Virus record (IMG/VR): IMGVR_UViG_3300007351_000040
Location: 1 to 33,720 of that record
From: a virus
Direction: 5' to 3' (one strand)
DNA: 33,720 nucleotides
Shown: positions 25,738 through 33,720 of the stretch, piece by piece
How the letters are laid out: the number at the start of each line of letters is the position of its first letter
Position numbering within the stretch: position 1 is the stretch's first letter
Program-made: the position numbers and the translations under genes
The notes under the pieces: generated by a model
The model's database searches: none
What the model saw: the letters and a program-made list of their open reading frames with translations, nothing else
Told to the model about the DNA's origin: nothing

Positions 25738-26781
25738 ATGCCCGGAACAGGTAGTTTAATCGGCGGACTCGGTTATCTCGCGGTGGGTCCGGAGACGACC
25801 TTCAAAACGTACAGCACTTGCACGGCTGGCCTTCCCTTTCTCTCTTGCTCACTAAAAACCACACAAGAGCATAAGATCATCGAGCAGATCGATCGGAGTC
25901 GGACGTACTCGGCAAAGACTACGACAACGAGAAGGGTTGAGGGCGAGTTCGAGTTTCACCCATGTGTAGAGTCGACGGCACTCGTCTACCTTCTTCAAAA
26001 TGCCTTTGGTGGCACGATCTCGTCGGCTACGGCAACCGGTGACACCGCCGGCGCATCTTCCTTCGAGCACACACTAGATATCGGGAACTTCGATCAGGCG
26101 CGACCTTCGGTCTGCTTGAATCAGCGAAAGGGCGATTCCCTGACTGGAAAGGTTTTCGAATACAACGGCGTTCGCGTGAACGAGTTTATGTTCTCAGCCG
26201 AACTTGATGAGGCTTTGCGCGCGACGGTGGGCGTGATTGGGGTCGACTCAACCGTGACCTCCAACGACGTGGCCAGCGCACTGACCACAAGCTCCTTTGA
26301 GCCTTTAAGTTTCGTCGCCGGCCGAGTGAGTATAGAGAACTCCCTTGCCTCTTTGACGTCTAGCTCCTTCTGGCACGTCCAGAGTGTTGAGCTCGGCTTA
26401 AGCAATTCGCTCAAGAACGATGAAGTCGCCGGCCGCATCGGCTCCGAAGTCCTCGATGTTCTTCCGCCCGGAATGGTTGCCTTCACGTTCAACATGACCA
26501 TGAGATATGACACGCAAACGGCTTTCGACGCTATGAAAGCGGGAACTCTACTTGCTGGCCAGTTCGAGTTCTTGGGTTCCACGATGTCGGGTTCTTCGTT
26601 GCGAAAGAGCCTTAAGCTCACGATGCCAAGGATCTTTATTGTGGACGCCGGCGATCCTGAGATCGGCGGGCCAGACGAAGTTCTCACCTCTCAGGTGACC
26701 GCTCAGATTCTTCTCGATAACAGCTCCGCCACGGGTTACGCAATGCGCGCTGTGATCCGAAATCAGGTGGCAAGTTATTAA
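25738..26781 (+). CDS. Tail tube protein
   Basis: A 347-residue beta-rich protein. It opens with a loop-like IGGLGYLAVGPETTFKTY, then TTRRVEGEFEFHPCVES, FNMTMRYDTQTAFDAMKAGTLLAGQFEF and repeated Ser/Thr-rich strands. This is typical of siphovirus tube proteins that stack as hexamers around the tape measure. Residues EFMFSAELDEALRATVGVIG and the second, similar half suggest two tube-fold domains. ATG 25738 follows GGGGAGAAGG. It directly precedes the tail assembly chaperone genes. Confidence 0.82.
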   Translation: MPGTGSLIGGLGYLAVGPETTFKTYSTCTAGLPFLSCSLKTTQEHKIIEQIDRSRTYSAKTTTTRRVEGEFEFHPCVESTALVYLLQNAFGGTISSATATGDTAGASSFEHTLDIGNFDQARPSVCLNQRKGDSLTGKVFEYNGVRVNEFMFSAELDEALRATVGVIGVDSTVTSNDVASALTTSSFEPLSFVAGRVSIENSLASLTSSSFWHVQSVELGLSNSLKNDEVAGRIGSEVLDVLPPGMVAFTFNMTMRYDTQTAFDAMKAGTLLAGQFEFLGSTMSGSSLRKSLKLTMPRIFIVDAGDPEIGGPDEVLTSQVTAQILLDNSSATGYAMRAVIRNQVASY

Positions 26782-27215
26782 TGGGATGGCTCAGGCGTTT
26801 GTTCGGTTCTCGTAACCTTAACGACGTCCTATCTGAGACGAAGACCGTGCGAATTCAAGGCGTAAGGTTCGTGATTCGAAAAATCGACCCACTCGCGCAC
26901 ATGATGGGATCGAAGGTCATGCAGGCCAACTTCGAAGAGTACAAGAACAAAAAGGCAATGACGGCGCCGGCGCCGATGGATGCCGAGCGACTCAAGGCCA
27001 CACGCGAGCACTTTCGCGACATGTTCTTGGCTGCCGTCGTTCATCCGAAGATTTGCCGGAACAAAGAAGATGCCAACGACGACGTCATTCCCGTCGACAA
27101 TCTTCTGACCGACTGGGCTTTGGCCAATGAGATCTACGCGGAAATCGTGCTTTTCACATACGGAAAAAAAAAGTTGAGCCGCAGTTCCTCTCTAGACCGA
27201 ACCTTCGAGAGCTAG
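26781..27215 (+). CDS. Tail assembly chaperone, unshifted form (gpG analogue)
   Basis: A 144-residue protein read without frameshift. The body (MGWLRRLFGS...VRIQGVRFVIRKIDPLAHMMGSKVMQANFEEYKN...) fits tail chaperones that bind the tape measure. ATG 26781 overlaps the tube gene stop. The final residues after KKK are specific to the zero frame. Lambda gpG is the functional model; sequence identity to lambda is not claimed. Confidence 0.82.
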   Translation: MGWLRRLFGSRNLNDVLSETKTVRIQGVRFVIRKIDPLAHMMGSKVMQANFEEYKNKKAMTAPAPMDAERLKATREHFRDMFLAAVVHPKICRNKEDANDDVIPVDNLLTDWALANEIYAEIVLFTYGKKKLSRSSSLDRTFES

Positions 27216-27391
27216 ATCGCATAGCACAGCGCTATGGTAAACTGCCCTCTGAGGTCATAGAGCGGCCAATCGAGAAATACCAATTGGACATTCTGGTGGC
27301 TCGCATTGGAGCCGAAGAGGATCTGAAGGCGCAAGAGCGGGCGAATAAAGAAGCTGAAGCAAGGCGCAAACGAGCAAGGAGGCTCCGTTAA
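26781..27391 (+). CDS. Tail assembly chaperone, -1 frameshift product (gpGT analogue)
   Basis: If ribosomes slip back one base at 27167-27173, the frame continues to TAA 27389-27391, giving about 203 residues. The added 72 residues start VEPQFLSRPNLREL and include AQRYGKLPSEVIERP and YQLDILVARIGAEEDL, then a Lys/Arg/Glu-rich end. The extension is one open frame with protein-like composition and no start of its own. It ends directly at the tape-measure start, exactly the lambda G/GT arrangement. Confidence 0.82.
27167..27173 (+). other. Programmed -1 frameshift slippery site A AAA AAG
   Basis: Within a run of nine A (27164-27172) followed by G, the heptamer A-AAA-AAG is in the correct phase of the chaperone frame (codons AAA 27168-27170, AAG 27171-27173). 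This is among the most efficient -1 slippery sequences in bacteria. The ratio of shifted to unshifted product controls tail assembly in related phages. No stimulatory downstream structure was confirmed by eye. Confidence 0.82.
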
Positions 27392-29080
27392 GTGGCTCAG
27401 CAGGAAGCAACACTACTCCTCAAGATAAAGCAGGCCGGCCAGGAAGTCCTTGACCGTTTTGTAATCACACTCGGTGATGTCGTAAACATTGCTAAGTCTG
27501 TGGCCTCAGCTCTCTATTCAACAGTTGAAGCGTACCGCGAAGAGCAGAAGGCAATTAACCAACTCACCCAAGCTATGATTCAGCAGGGTGTCTTCACGAG
27601 CGACCTTAGAACCAAGTACCTTGAACAGGCTTCAGCCCTTCAAGATCTGACCGGTGTTGCGGACGATCAAATCATTGCGGCTCAAAAAACTCTCCAGTCC
27701 ATGGTTGGAACGCAAGAGGTAACGGAGGCTCTCACAAAGGCCACTCTAGATTTTGCGGCGGCCAAAGGTATTGATCTTTCGGCGGCAGCCGAGTTAGTCG
27801 GCAAGGCGATAGCGTCCGAGACCAACGCTCTTGCCCGATACGGTATTCAAATCGAACAGTCCTCAAGTGAGAGTCAAAAGCTCGCCAACGTCGTCGAGGC
27901 GCTCAATAAGAAATTCCAAGGGCAAGCCGAAGCCGGCGCAAGGGATCTTGGAATAATAGAAAGACTTGGCGCTGCTTGGGGTGATTTCCTTGAGAGCGTG
28001 GGCGCTTTGCTTGCACCGTTTACGATAGCTCTCGCGGGTGCTGCAACCGCGGCTCTAAAGTTCTTTACGGCAATGATGCCGTCGAACTTAGACAAATCAA
28101 AGGCTTCCATTCGCGATGTAGACGTGGAGGTCACAAGACTTAGAAAGAGCATTGCTTCACTCGAAGAGATTTATAGAACTGGCCCGGGTGGGGCCATGGA
28201 GGAAACTGCTCGGGCGCGAATTGCGGCCATGGAAGCCGAGATTGAGCAGCTGACCCTTCATAAAGCTAAGCTTCTCGAAATGGAGAAGCAGGCGGCCGAC
28301 CAAGCGGTAGAGATACAGAGACAAAAGCAATCTGAAATCTCAAAGCTTGAACAAGAAAAAGCCGTCTTAGATCAAGACCGGCGAGTTCAAGAGCAAGAAA
28401 TGATGTGGATGACGAATGAGGAGCAGCTCCAAGCTCAAGTTCGACTTCTAGATCAAATGATTGCGAATGAGCAAAGCGCCTCAGCGAGAAAAAAGCTTGT
28501 CAAAGATCGAGAGCGAACAACGGAAGCCTTGGCCCAAGAAGTCGCATGGAAGCGGGCCAATCAACTCCATGCCTACTTTCTCCAACAGGACGCCGAGCTC
28601 GTGGGCGCCTTCTCTCAGCTCGCGACCGCGATTATGGACTCTGAGAGCAAAGCACTGTTCCTCGTTCAGCAAGGCGCGGCTCTCGCCACAACTTGGATGC
28701 TAACCCAAGTCGCGGCCATGCAGGCCCTAGCATCCATTCCTTATCCGGCGAACTTGGCGGCTGCGGCTAACATCGAAACGATTGGTTACATCAAGATGGC
28801 TGCTATCGGTGCGACCACGCTTAAGGGTCTCGCTGAGGGCGGGGTCGTAAAGGCTCAGCCAGGCGGAGCTCCGTTTATCATTGGTGAAGGCGGCCGCGAT
28901 GAGGCCGTGATCCCGCTTGAAGACGGTATGGTGCCTGGAATGGGTGGGAATACTTATGTGTTCAACGGCCCGGTCATGGGAGACGCGCAGCAGGCGAGAG
29001 AGTTTGCTGTGATGATCGACCGAGAGCTTTTAAAGCTCAGGCGCCGCAATGAGAGCGTTTCATTTGAGGATGTGTCCTGA
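27392..29080 (+). CDS. Tail tape measure protein
   Basis: A 562-residue protein. The N-terminal helical part (LLLKIKQAGQEVLDRFVITLGDVVNIAKSVASAL, then LQDLTGVADDQIIAAQKTLQSMVG) resembles tape measures. A hydrophobic stretch lies at about 203-230, a long coiled coil at about 235-390, and a second hydrophobic, Ala-rich region at about 420-470. The end contains GLAEGGVVKAQPGGAPFIIGEGGRDEAVIPLEDG, a recurrent tape-measure C-terminal signature. By the lambda relation (about 0.15 nm per residue) the tail would be roughly 80-85 nm. GTG 27392 follows AAGGAGG. Confidence 0.93.
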   Translation: MAQQEATLLLKIKQAGQEVLDRFVITLGDVVNIAKSVASALYSTVEAYREEQKAINQLTQAMIQQGVFTSDLRTKYLEQASALQDLTGVADDQIIAAQKTLQSMVGTQEVTEALTKATLDFAAAKGIDLSAAAELVGKAIASETNALARYGIQIEQSSSESQKLANVVEALNKKFQGQAEAGARDLGIIERLGAAWGDFLESVGALLAPFTIALAGAATAALKFFTAMMPSNLDKSKASIRDVDVEVTRLRKSIASLEEIYRTGPGGAMEETARARIAAMEAEIEQLTLHKAKLLEMEKQAADQAVEIQRQKQSEISKLEQEKAVLDQDRRVQEQEMMWMTNEEQLQAQVRLLDQMIANEQSASARKKLVKDRERTTEALAQEVAWKRANQLHAYFLQQDAELVGAFSQLATAIMDSESKALFLVQQGAALATTWMLTQVAAMQALASIPYPANLAAAANIETIGYIKMAAIGATTLKGLAEGGVVKAQPGGAPFIIGEGGRDEAVIPLEDGMVPGMGGNTYVFNGPVMGDAQQAREFAVMIDRELLKLRRRNESVSFEDVS

Positions 29081-29871
29081 TGGAATTTCTTTATAAGAAC
29101 TACCTTCAGACATCAACTCAGATCACGGTCCCGAGCAATGACGAGATCAAAGAATACGTCATGCTTCGAGATCCGACGAGGCAGTGGTTTTCTGAAAGCG
29201 CGGCAAACGATTCGATCACCGCCTCAATGACGATAACGTTTGATGAGACGACGGCCATATCAAGAATAGGCCTTGCGGGAATGAACTTAAAAGGCTTTCG
29301 AATATTCTATAATGGTTCAACGGCAAATACCTTTGATCTAACAAATGGCGGAGCGGCGGTTGGACCAGGTACGACGACGGCCCACTTCTCAAATAACTCT
29401 GAGACCGCTATGGTTCTCACGACCGCCCAGGTGCAATGCACGTCGATTACGATCGATATGTATTCCACTCAAGAAGCCAATTCTGAAAAGGCGCTTGGCT
29501 ATTTACTCTTGTCCGACGTCCTTCTCGACTTCGCCCGTATACCGGCCTCATCCGGATATAAGCCCCGGATTAATTCGGAAGAGATCGTGCACCGTATGTC
29601 TGATGGTGGCACCAAGATCAATGTGAAAGACCGAAAGCGCGATACCGACATCAAGCTTAAGTACATCTCAGAGACGTTCAGAGATCAGCTGAAAGATCTT
29701 TACGACGAAGATACCGATTTTGTCTTTGTGGCTTTTCCAACAACGACAGGCTTTGACGAGGGCATGTTCCCTTGCGTTTGGGAAGGCGATTTCGATTTCT
29801 ATCAGATGTCGGACAACAACCCGAGTGCAGGATTTGAGGGGACGATAAGACTTCGGGAGACGCCGACATGA
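29080..29871 (+). CDS. Distal tail protein-like tail component
   Basis: A 263-residue protein, start ATG 29080 overlapping the tape-measure stop. The first 160 residues are a beta-sandwich of F5/8-type or carbohydrate-binding look (TASMTITFDETTAISRIGLAGMNLKGFRIFYNG...SITIDMYSTQEANSEKALGYLLLSDVL). The rest (INVKDRKRDTDIKLKYISETFRDQLKDLYDE...FPCVWEGDFDFYQM) resembles phage tail-tip proteins. It probably forms the ring joining tube and tip. The sugar-binding-like fold suggests a possible contact with surface glycans. Confidence 0.7.
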   Translation: MEFLYKNYLQTSTQITVPSNDEIKEYVMLRDPTRQWFSESAANDSITASMTITFDETTAISRIGLAGMNLKGFRIFYNGSTANTFDLTNGGAAVGPGTTTAHFSNNSETAMVLTTAQVQCTSITIDMYSTQEANSEKALGYLLLSDVLLDFARIPASSGYKPRINSEEIVHRMSDGGTKINVKDRKRDTDIKLKYISETFRDQLKDLYDEDTDFVFVAFPTTTGFDEGMFPCVWEGDFDFYQMSDNNPSAGFEGTIRLRETPT

Positions 29872-31271
29872 GCATGACCGAGGCGCTCAAGGCTGAGATT
29901 AGAAAGCACAAAAATAGAGCGTTTCGCCGCGCATTTATAAAGCGCATGCAGACTAACGGTGTGTTCGAAAGCGACTGGGTTGAAATCACAAGCGATGTAA
30001 AGAAGTTCGGAAAAATCTCTCAGTCGGTCGACACCGATCAATACGCAAGGATCGCATTCAAGTCGAATACGGTTGTGCTTAACAATGCAGAGGGCCGCTT
30101 CACCGATGAGAACGACAATCGGTCCTTGTGGTTTGGCTACGCCTCACAACAAAGAACTCTCGTAAAGATTGAGGCTGGGCTTGAGACCCCAACTCGTGGC
30201 TCTGATGGAATCTGGCGAAGAGGAGAGGCCCCAGGCGCTTTTTGGGATCTCTCTCTTTGGGATTCGACTGACCTATACGATCAACGCTCCGTTGTCTTTA
30301 CGGGCATAATCAGCGGCGACGTCATGCTCTCGTCTCAATATGAAGTTCCGATTACCGTTATGCCACTTCTTGAGGTGTTTAGAACATTTCCAGCAAGTCA
30401 GCTGAATGGCTTTACCTCTTCTGGAATCACGGCTTCGCAGTTCTGCGAAATTCTTAGGGATCAGACTGACGGAGCTGGTAGCTATGTCTTTAGGCCATTT
30501 TTCAATAACACGACGGCATCGTGGAATATCCAGACCACGACGAGCGTTTATGCGGACTTTAACACGTCGACGTCAAAGTTTCTCCTTAATGAAAACTGCT
30601 GGGACGTTCTGCAAAAGCTCGCAGAGGCCGAGGACTTTATCGCCTATATATCGGGCGATGGTTTTTTCTACTTCAAAGACCGGGTCTCCAACACGACAAC
30701 CGCAGCTTTCGAGTTCTACGGACTTGGTGTTCCTAATCGGGAATTTGGACATACGATCAAAAAGATCAGCTCTTTTGGGCGGAAGTATTCGAAGTACTAC
30801 TCGCGCGTGAGCGTGCAGTTCAAAGAAGACAACACGACCACTTCTTACCACATAGAGGAGTCGACTCTTACTGTGAGCGGCACGAATTTGCCTTGGATCT
30901 ATGGGCACAAAACTCTGGAGATTACGAATTTTTTGATTGCGACGTCGACCGTTGCCGAAACAATCGCCGAGCGCGTTTTTGATAACGTCTCAGCCTTAAA
31001 GCGCGAGATAGAATTCACAACGCCATTTATCCCGGGATTGAACGTCTTAGACCTAGTAAAGCTCAATTACGATCCGGCGAAGGCACTACCGGAGTCTCTT
31101 TGGGACCTGAACAATTGGGGTGACACGGGCTCGGCGTCTGAAACTGGGGCTTTGATCTGGGATGCTTCGCGTGGCGACTCTTTTTATTTGAACAGCGAAG
31201 AAATGAACCTTATCGGGATCGAAATGGACCTCGACAAACTCGAGAACAAGTTCACGGCGAGGGAGACTTAA
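29868..31271 (+). CDS. Tail-tip / baseplate hub-like protein
   Basis: A 467-residue protein, ATG 29868 overlapping the preceding stop. After a basic helix it is beta-rich, with repeated short strands (SVVFTGIISGDVMLSSQYEVPITVMPLLEVFRTFP) and a central SKFLLNENCWDVLQKLAEAEDFIAYISGDGFFYFKDR. That stretch is like the hub region of siphovirus tail proteins that process a 'w..l..la.a....~~d..G.~~f' module. No lysozyme or peptidase motif is visible. Position after the distal tail gene supports a tip or hub role. Confidence 0.65.
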   Translation: MSMTEALKAEIRKHKNRAFRRAFIKRMQTNGVFESDWVEITSDVKKFGKISQSVDTDQYARIAFKSNTVVLNNAEGRFTDENDNRSLWFGYASQQRTLVKIEAGLETPTRGSDGIWRRGEAPGAFWDLSLWDSTDLYDQRSVVFTGIISGDVMLSSQYEVPITVMPLLEVFRTFPASQLNGFTSSGITASQFCEILRDQTDGAGSYVFRPFFNNTTASWNIQTTTSVYADFNTSTSKFLLNENCWDVLQKLAEAEDFIAYISGDGFFYFKDRVSNTTTAAFEFYGLGVPNREFGHTIKKISSFGRKYSKYYSRVSVQFKEDNTTTSYHIEESTLTVSGTNLPWIYGHKTLEITNFLIATSTVAETIAERVFDNVSALKREIEFTTPFIPGLNVLDLVKLNYDPAKALPESLWDLNNWGDTGSASETGALIWDASRGDSFYLNSEEMNLIGIEMDLDKLENKFTARET

Positions 31272-31274
31272 AAG

Positions 31275-31979
31275 ATGCCGGCGACAAATACAATCACCGC
31301 GTTTAATCAGTTCACGGCATTGACCGTAATTGAGAGCGCCAAAGTAAACGCGAACTTCGCCTTGTTTAGGGGAAACCTGCTCCCGGTTGATCCAACAATC
31401 TCAGCCGCGGCCGATCACTCTTATAACCTCGGATCATCGGATTACAGGTGGAGCAATGTCTACCTGGCACAAAGCTCGATTTTCTCCAGTCAGACCACAA
31501 CGGCTATTTCGATTCCCGCATCTGGTGTTGCGCTCTTTAACAACAACGGCACGATGTCGACGAAGGACTCCTCGGGCGTGGTTAGACCACTTGGGGGTGC
31601 AACCTGGAAGTCATACCTTTTGTCGATCGGAGCTCTTTCGTTCGCAGGTCTTACGAGTTCTGGCACGCTGTTTAATGCAGACCCAAAGGAAATTATCCAC
31701 GGATATTTTATTAAGCACTCGACGGCCTTCGCCGGCACATCGATCACCGCTTTAACTTTGAAGGTCGGACTTTCGGCAGAACGGGACAAGTACATTCCAG
31801 ACTTCGACATCGTCCAAGGTGTGACCTCGACCGCGTACTATCTTGCGAACGATTTTGACATGCCAAGTTTTGATGCAACGACAGCGGTCGTTTGGACTGC
31901 TGAGGCTACCGGTGGGAATTTGGACAATTTATCTGCAGGTCAGGTCACGATCAACGTGCTGACCTCGTTTATGCCGTGA
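31275..31979 (+). CDS. Tail fibre-type protein
   Basis: A 234-residue protein. Residues of about 35-60 read SAAADHSYNLGSSDYRWSNVYLAQSSIF, the common fibre motif 'i..~.d..y.LGs...rW.~vyl'. The remainder is Ser/Thr/Ala-rich and beta-type (SFAGLTSSGTLFNADPKEIIHGYFIKHSTAF, then LTLKVGLSAERDKYIPDF). It is probably a short trimeric fibre or adhesin at the tail tip. ATG 31275 lies four bases after the preceding stop. Confidence 0.72.
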   Translation: MPATNTITAFNQFTALTVIESAKVNANFALFRGNLLPVDPTISAAADHSYNLGSSDYRWSNVYLAQSSIFSSQTTTAISIPASGVALFNNNGTMSTKDSSGVVRPLGGATWKSYLLSIGALSFAGLTSSGTLFNADPKEIIHGYFIKHSTAFAGTSITALTLKVGLSAERDKYIPDFDIVQGVTSTAYYLANDFDMPSFDATTAVVWTAEATGGNLDNLSAGQVTINVLTSFMP

Positions 31980-31987
31980 GGTGAGAT

Positions 31988-33720
31988 GTGAATAATTTAA
32001 AGAAGAACTATTTCTTTTGGATATTGATGGTCCTAGTCTTGGCTGGCGCCGTCTCCGGACGAACAATCGACTTTTTGAGGTTTAGACCAACCACGCTTCC
32101 ATCTACCGGGAAAGCCGGAGAAGTCAGGCTTGAATCGAGTTCCCAGACAATAAAGAAATGGAATTCAAGTTCGTCCAGCTGGGATGCGATCGCTGGAATC
32201 AGCGGCGTTGTCGGGATCGCAAACGGCGGCACAAATAACGGATCCCTTGGTGTTACCGCTGGTGGAGTGATTTACACCGACGGATCAAAGCTTATGAACG
32301 TTGGTGTTGGCACCAACGGATATGTGCTTATGAGTCAGGGCTCGAGTGTTCCCGTGTGGACGTCTCAGAATGTAACCGCACCGGGCATCAACATCCTTAA
32401 GGACTACAACTATAACGCTGAGACGGGTGACACCGGAAGTTGGTCTGAGTCGGGCGGCGGGACCTTAGCAAGTACGAGTACGGGAGCGAACGTCGGGAAC
32501 GGCTTTTACGCCATCTCATACGATGCCTCGGCCAATGCCGACTATCTCGCAACGGGTCTTGCTCCGATACCGGCTGGCCTTTACGGCGCGAACTGTCTCG
32601 CTGAGTTTTTGTATAAGGGCTTTGACTCGAACATCACAGCACAGGTGCACGACAACACGAACGTCATCGCAAGCCAGGCGCTCTCGGCCTCAACTGGGTA
32701 TACTAAGACGCAGATCAACTTCCCATGCCCGTCATCGGGAAGCCTTCAGGTTAGATGGCTCGCCTCGGCTGATGCGGCAATTGGTTATATCGATGAGGTG
32801 CACTTAGGATCGGCGACGAATCTTTTCGACTATAGCGGCGCGATTGACTACGGGACTGAGACTTGGACGGATAACTGGACGAATACCACGACTTCAGTCG
32901 AAATTACTCGAATCGGGGACATGGTCTTTCTCGCTGGCACGGCCACAATAACAGGAACACCTGTCGTTACAGGCACTGGCTATGAAGTAACGATTCCAGC
33001 ACAATATGCCCCCGCTGACACGGCGGCTGTTCAAACGCAAAACACGGCTAAAATTGTAAGCGCCGGAGGCACGTTTACGGGAGCGGCGGGCGTTGAATCA
33101 TCGACGATAATAGAAGTGCGGGCTCTTAATATTCCGACGACGTACTTACTTCCGACAGCACTTTCGGCGACGGTTCCCGGCAGCTTTACAACGGGCGATT
33201 CAATAAAATGGTGGACACAGTATAAAGTTTCGGGCTGGACCACCACACCCGCTGCGGCGCTCAGCAACAGTGCACCAGGCGCATGGTCAGGTTATCACGA
33301 CAACACTTGTTCTTGGGCAAGGACGAACACTTCTTATGGCGACCCCGCGACCGATGCCTCATGCGCCTTAACTGAACGCACGAACATGAATTTCGGCACG
33401 GTTTCCGATTCGGGAGATTTACCCAATATTTTATTCACTCCAAATAGTACTGGCAGGTATTACGTTTGCGCTCATGTATCTGTGACAATAGCGACTGATA
33501 CAGCGGGCGGTGAGCTACGCCTTTGGGATGGGACGACGACAATAGCTGAAAGTGGTACTTGGGCTTCGTCTACCAACTCAGGACACAGGATATCTCTGTG
33601 TGGGGTATATGTTGCTACGTCGGCTTCATCTAAAACATTGAGCGTTCAGTCGAAGGCATCAAGCGGTGCGATAACCATAAACGGGAGTGCTAGTGCGGGA
33701 GGGACCGCAATTGAGTGGAG
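31988..33720 (+). CDS. Tail fibre-type protein with signal-like N-terminus (partial, runs off window)
   Basis: An open frame from GTG 31988 (GAGGTGA at 31978-31984) to the window end, 577 residues without a stop. Residues 1-25 look like a secretion signal or anchor: MNNLKKN, hydrophobic FFWILMVLVLAGAVSG, then R. Next comes a fibre-type motif (VVGIANGGTNNGSLGVTAGG, YVLMSQGSSVPVWTS), a jelly-roll-like domain (about 130-270, with YKGFDSNITAQVHDNT and GYIDEVHLGS), and near the end a C1q/TNF-like strand set (STGRYYVCAHVSV). It is probably the receptor-binding fibre. A hydrophobic start is unusual for a virion protein. Confidence 0.75.
   Translation, partial: MNNLKKNYFFWILMVLVLAGAVSGRTIDFLRFRPTTLPSTGKAGEVRLESSSQTIKKWNSSSSSWDAIAGISGVVGIANGGTNNGSLGVTAGGVIYTDGSKLMNVGVGTNGYVLMSQGSSVPVWTSQNVTAPGINILKDYNYNAETGDTGSWSESGGGTLASTSTGANVGNGFYAISYDASANADYLATGLAPIPAGLYGANCLAEFLYKGFDSNITAQVHDNTNVIASQALSASTGYTKTQINFPCPSSGSLQVRWLASADAAIGYIDEVHLGSATNLFDYSGAIDYGTETWTDNWTNTTTSVEITRIGDMVFLAGTATITGTPVVTGTGYEVTIPAQYAPADTAAVQTQNTAKIVSAGGTFTGAAGVESSTIIEVRALNIPTTYLLPTALSATVPGSFTTGDSIKWWTQYKVSGWTTTPAAALSNSAPGAWSGYHDNTCSWARTNTSYGDPATDASCALTERTNMNFGTVSDSGDLPNILFTPNSTGRYYVCAHVSVTIATDTAGGELRLWDGTTTIAESGTWASSTNSGHRISLCGVYVATSASSKTLSVQSKASSGAITINGSASAGGTAIEW

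Noticed and set aside
27164-27172. The A9 run as an assembly error that splits one chaperone gene
   Set aside because: A correctly phased slippery heptamer at this gene position is the conserved arrangement of long-tailed phages, so programmed frameshifting is the simpler explanation, although reads should be checked.
1-33720. CRISPR array, insertion sequence or transposase
   Set aside because: I saw no regularly spaced repeats of 25-40 bases and no DDE or other transposase motifs; the Mu-like head genes alone do not imply transposition.

Overview
The window is a stretch of a temperate, tailed double-stranded DNA phage genome, most likely a siphovirus of a Gram-negative bacterium. It carries a tyrosine integrase, a RecT/exonuclease recombination pair, a lambda O/P-like replication pair, terminase, a Mu-type head module and a long non-contractile tail module. 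The host cannot be named from the sequence. Gram-negative is inferred from sugar-nucleotide (surface polysaccharide) genes, strong AAGGAG-type ribosome binding sites and relatives of proteobacterial phage families. The first ten bases equal the 3' end of the common Illumina adapter, so position 1 is probably a raw contig end. A tRNA-Arg(UCU) 3' half (candidate attP) lies inside the window with phage genes on both sides. That fits a free or virion form rather than an integrated prophage.

Layout. 1-5565: the tail of an XRE-like regulator, RecT, a YqaJ-type exonuclease, a chain of small translationally coupled genes, a YkgJ-type cysteine-cluster protein, an excisionase-like HTH protein and the integrase. 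5566-5937: attachment region. 5938-7301: replication initiator-like protein with an embedded repeat/pyrimidine tract (candidate origin) and a helicase-loader-like protein. 7298-12755: accessory region of small genes. It includes a solitary MbcA/ParS-type antitoxin domain, an HTH protein, an Acb2/Tad1-like cyclic-nucleotide sponge (anti-CBASS/anti-Thoeris candidate) and a HicAB toxin-antitoxin pair with its own promoter and operator. 12758-13842: four leftward genes, including two membrane or secreted proteins. 13990-15809: nucleotide-sugar 4-epimerase and 6-dehydrogenase. 15799-18003: Fis-type HTH protein, small and large terminase.

18009-24716: head module. It has a portal fused to a MuF-type minor head protein, a protease with a nested scaffold gene, decoration and major capsid proteins, then gp36-, gpG- and tail-terminator-like connectors. 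24732-33720: a DUF115/MAF-type glycosyltransferase-like gene, tail tube, tail assembly chaperone with a -1 frameshift site, tape measure, two tail-tip proteins and two fibre-type proteins. The last fibre runs off the window and starts with a signal-peptide-like segment.

How it works together. The phage would integrate at a host tRNA-Arg gene, replicate through an initiator/loader pair that recruits host helicase, and recombine with RecT plus exonuclease. It would package with a two-subunit terminase into a Mu-like head on a flexible tail of about 560-residue tape-measure length. The most noteworthy content is the counter-defence candidate at 8648-8899 and the three separate sugar-related genes. 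Those sugar genes suggest modification of the virion or of the host surface. No endolysin, holin or complete repressor is visible here; these probably lie beyond the window.
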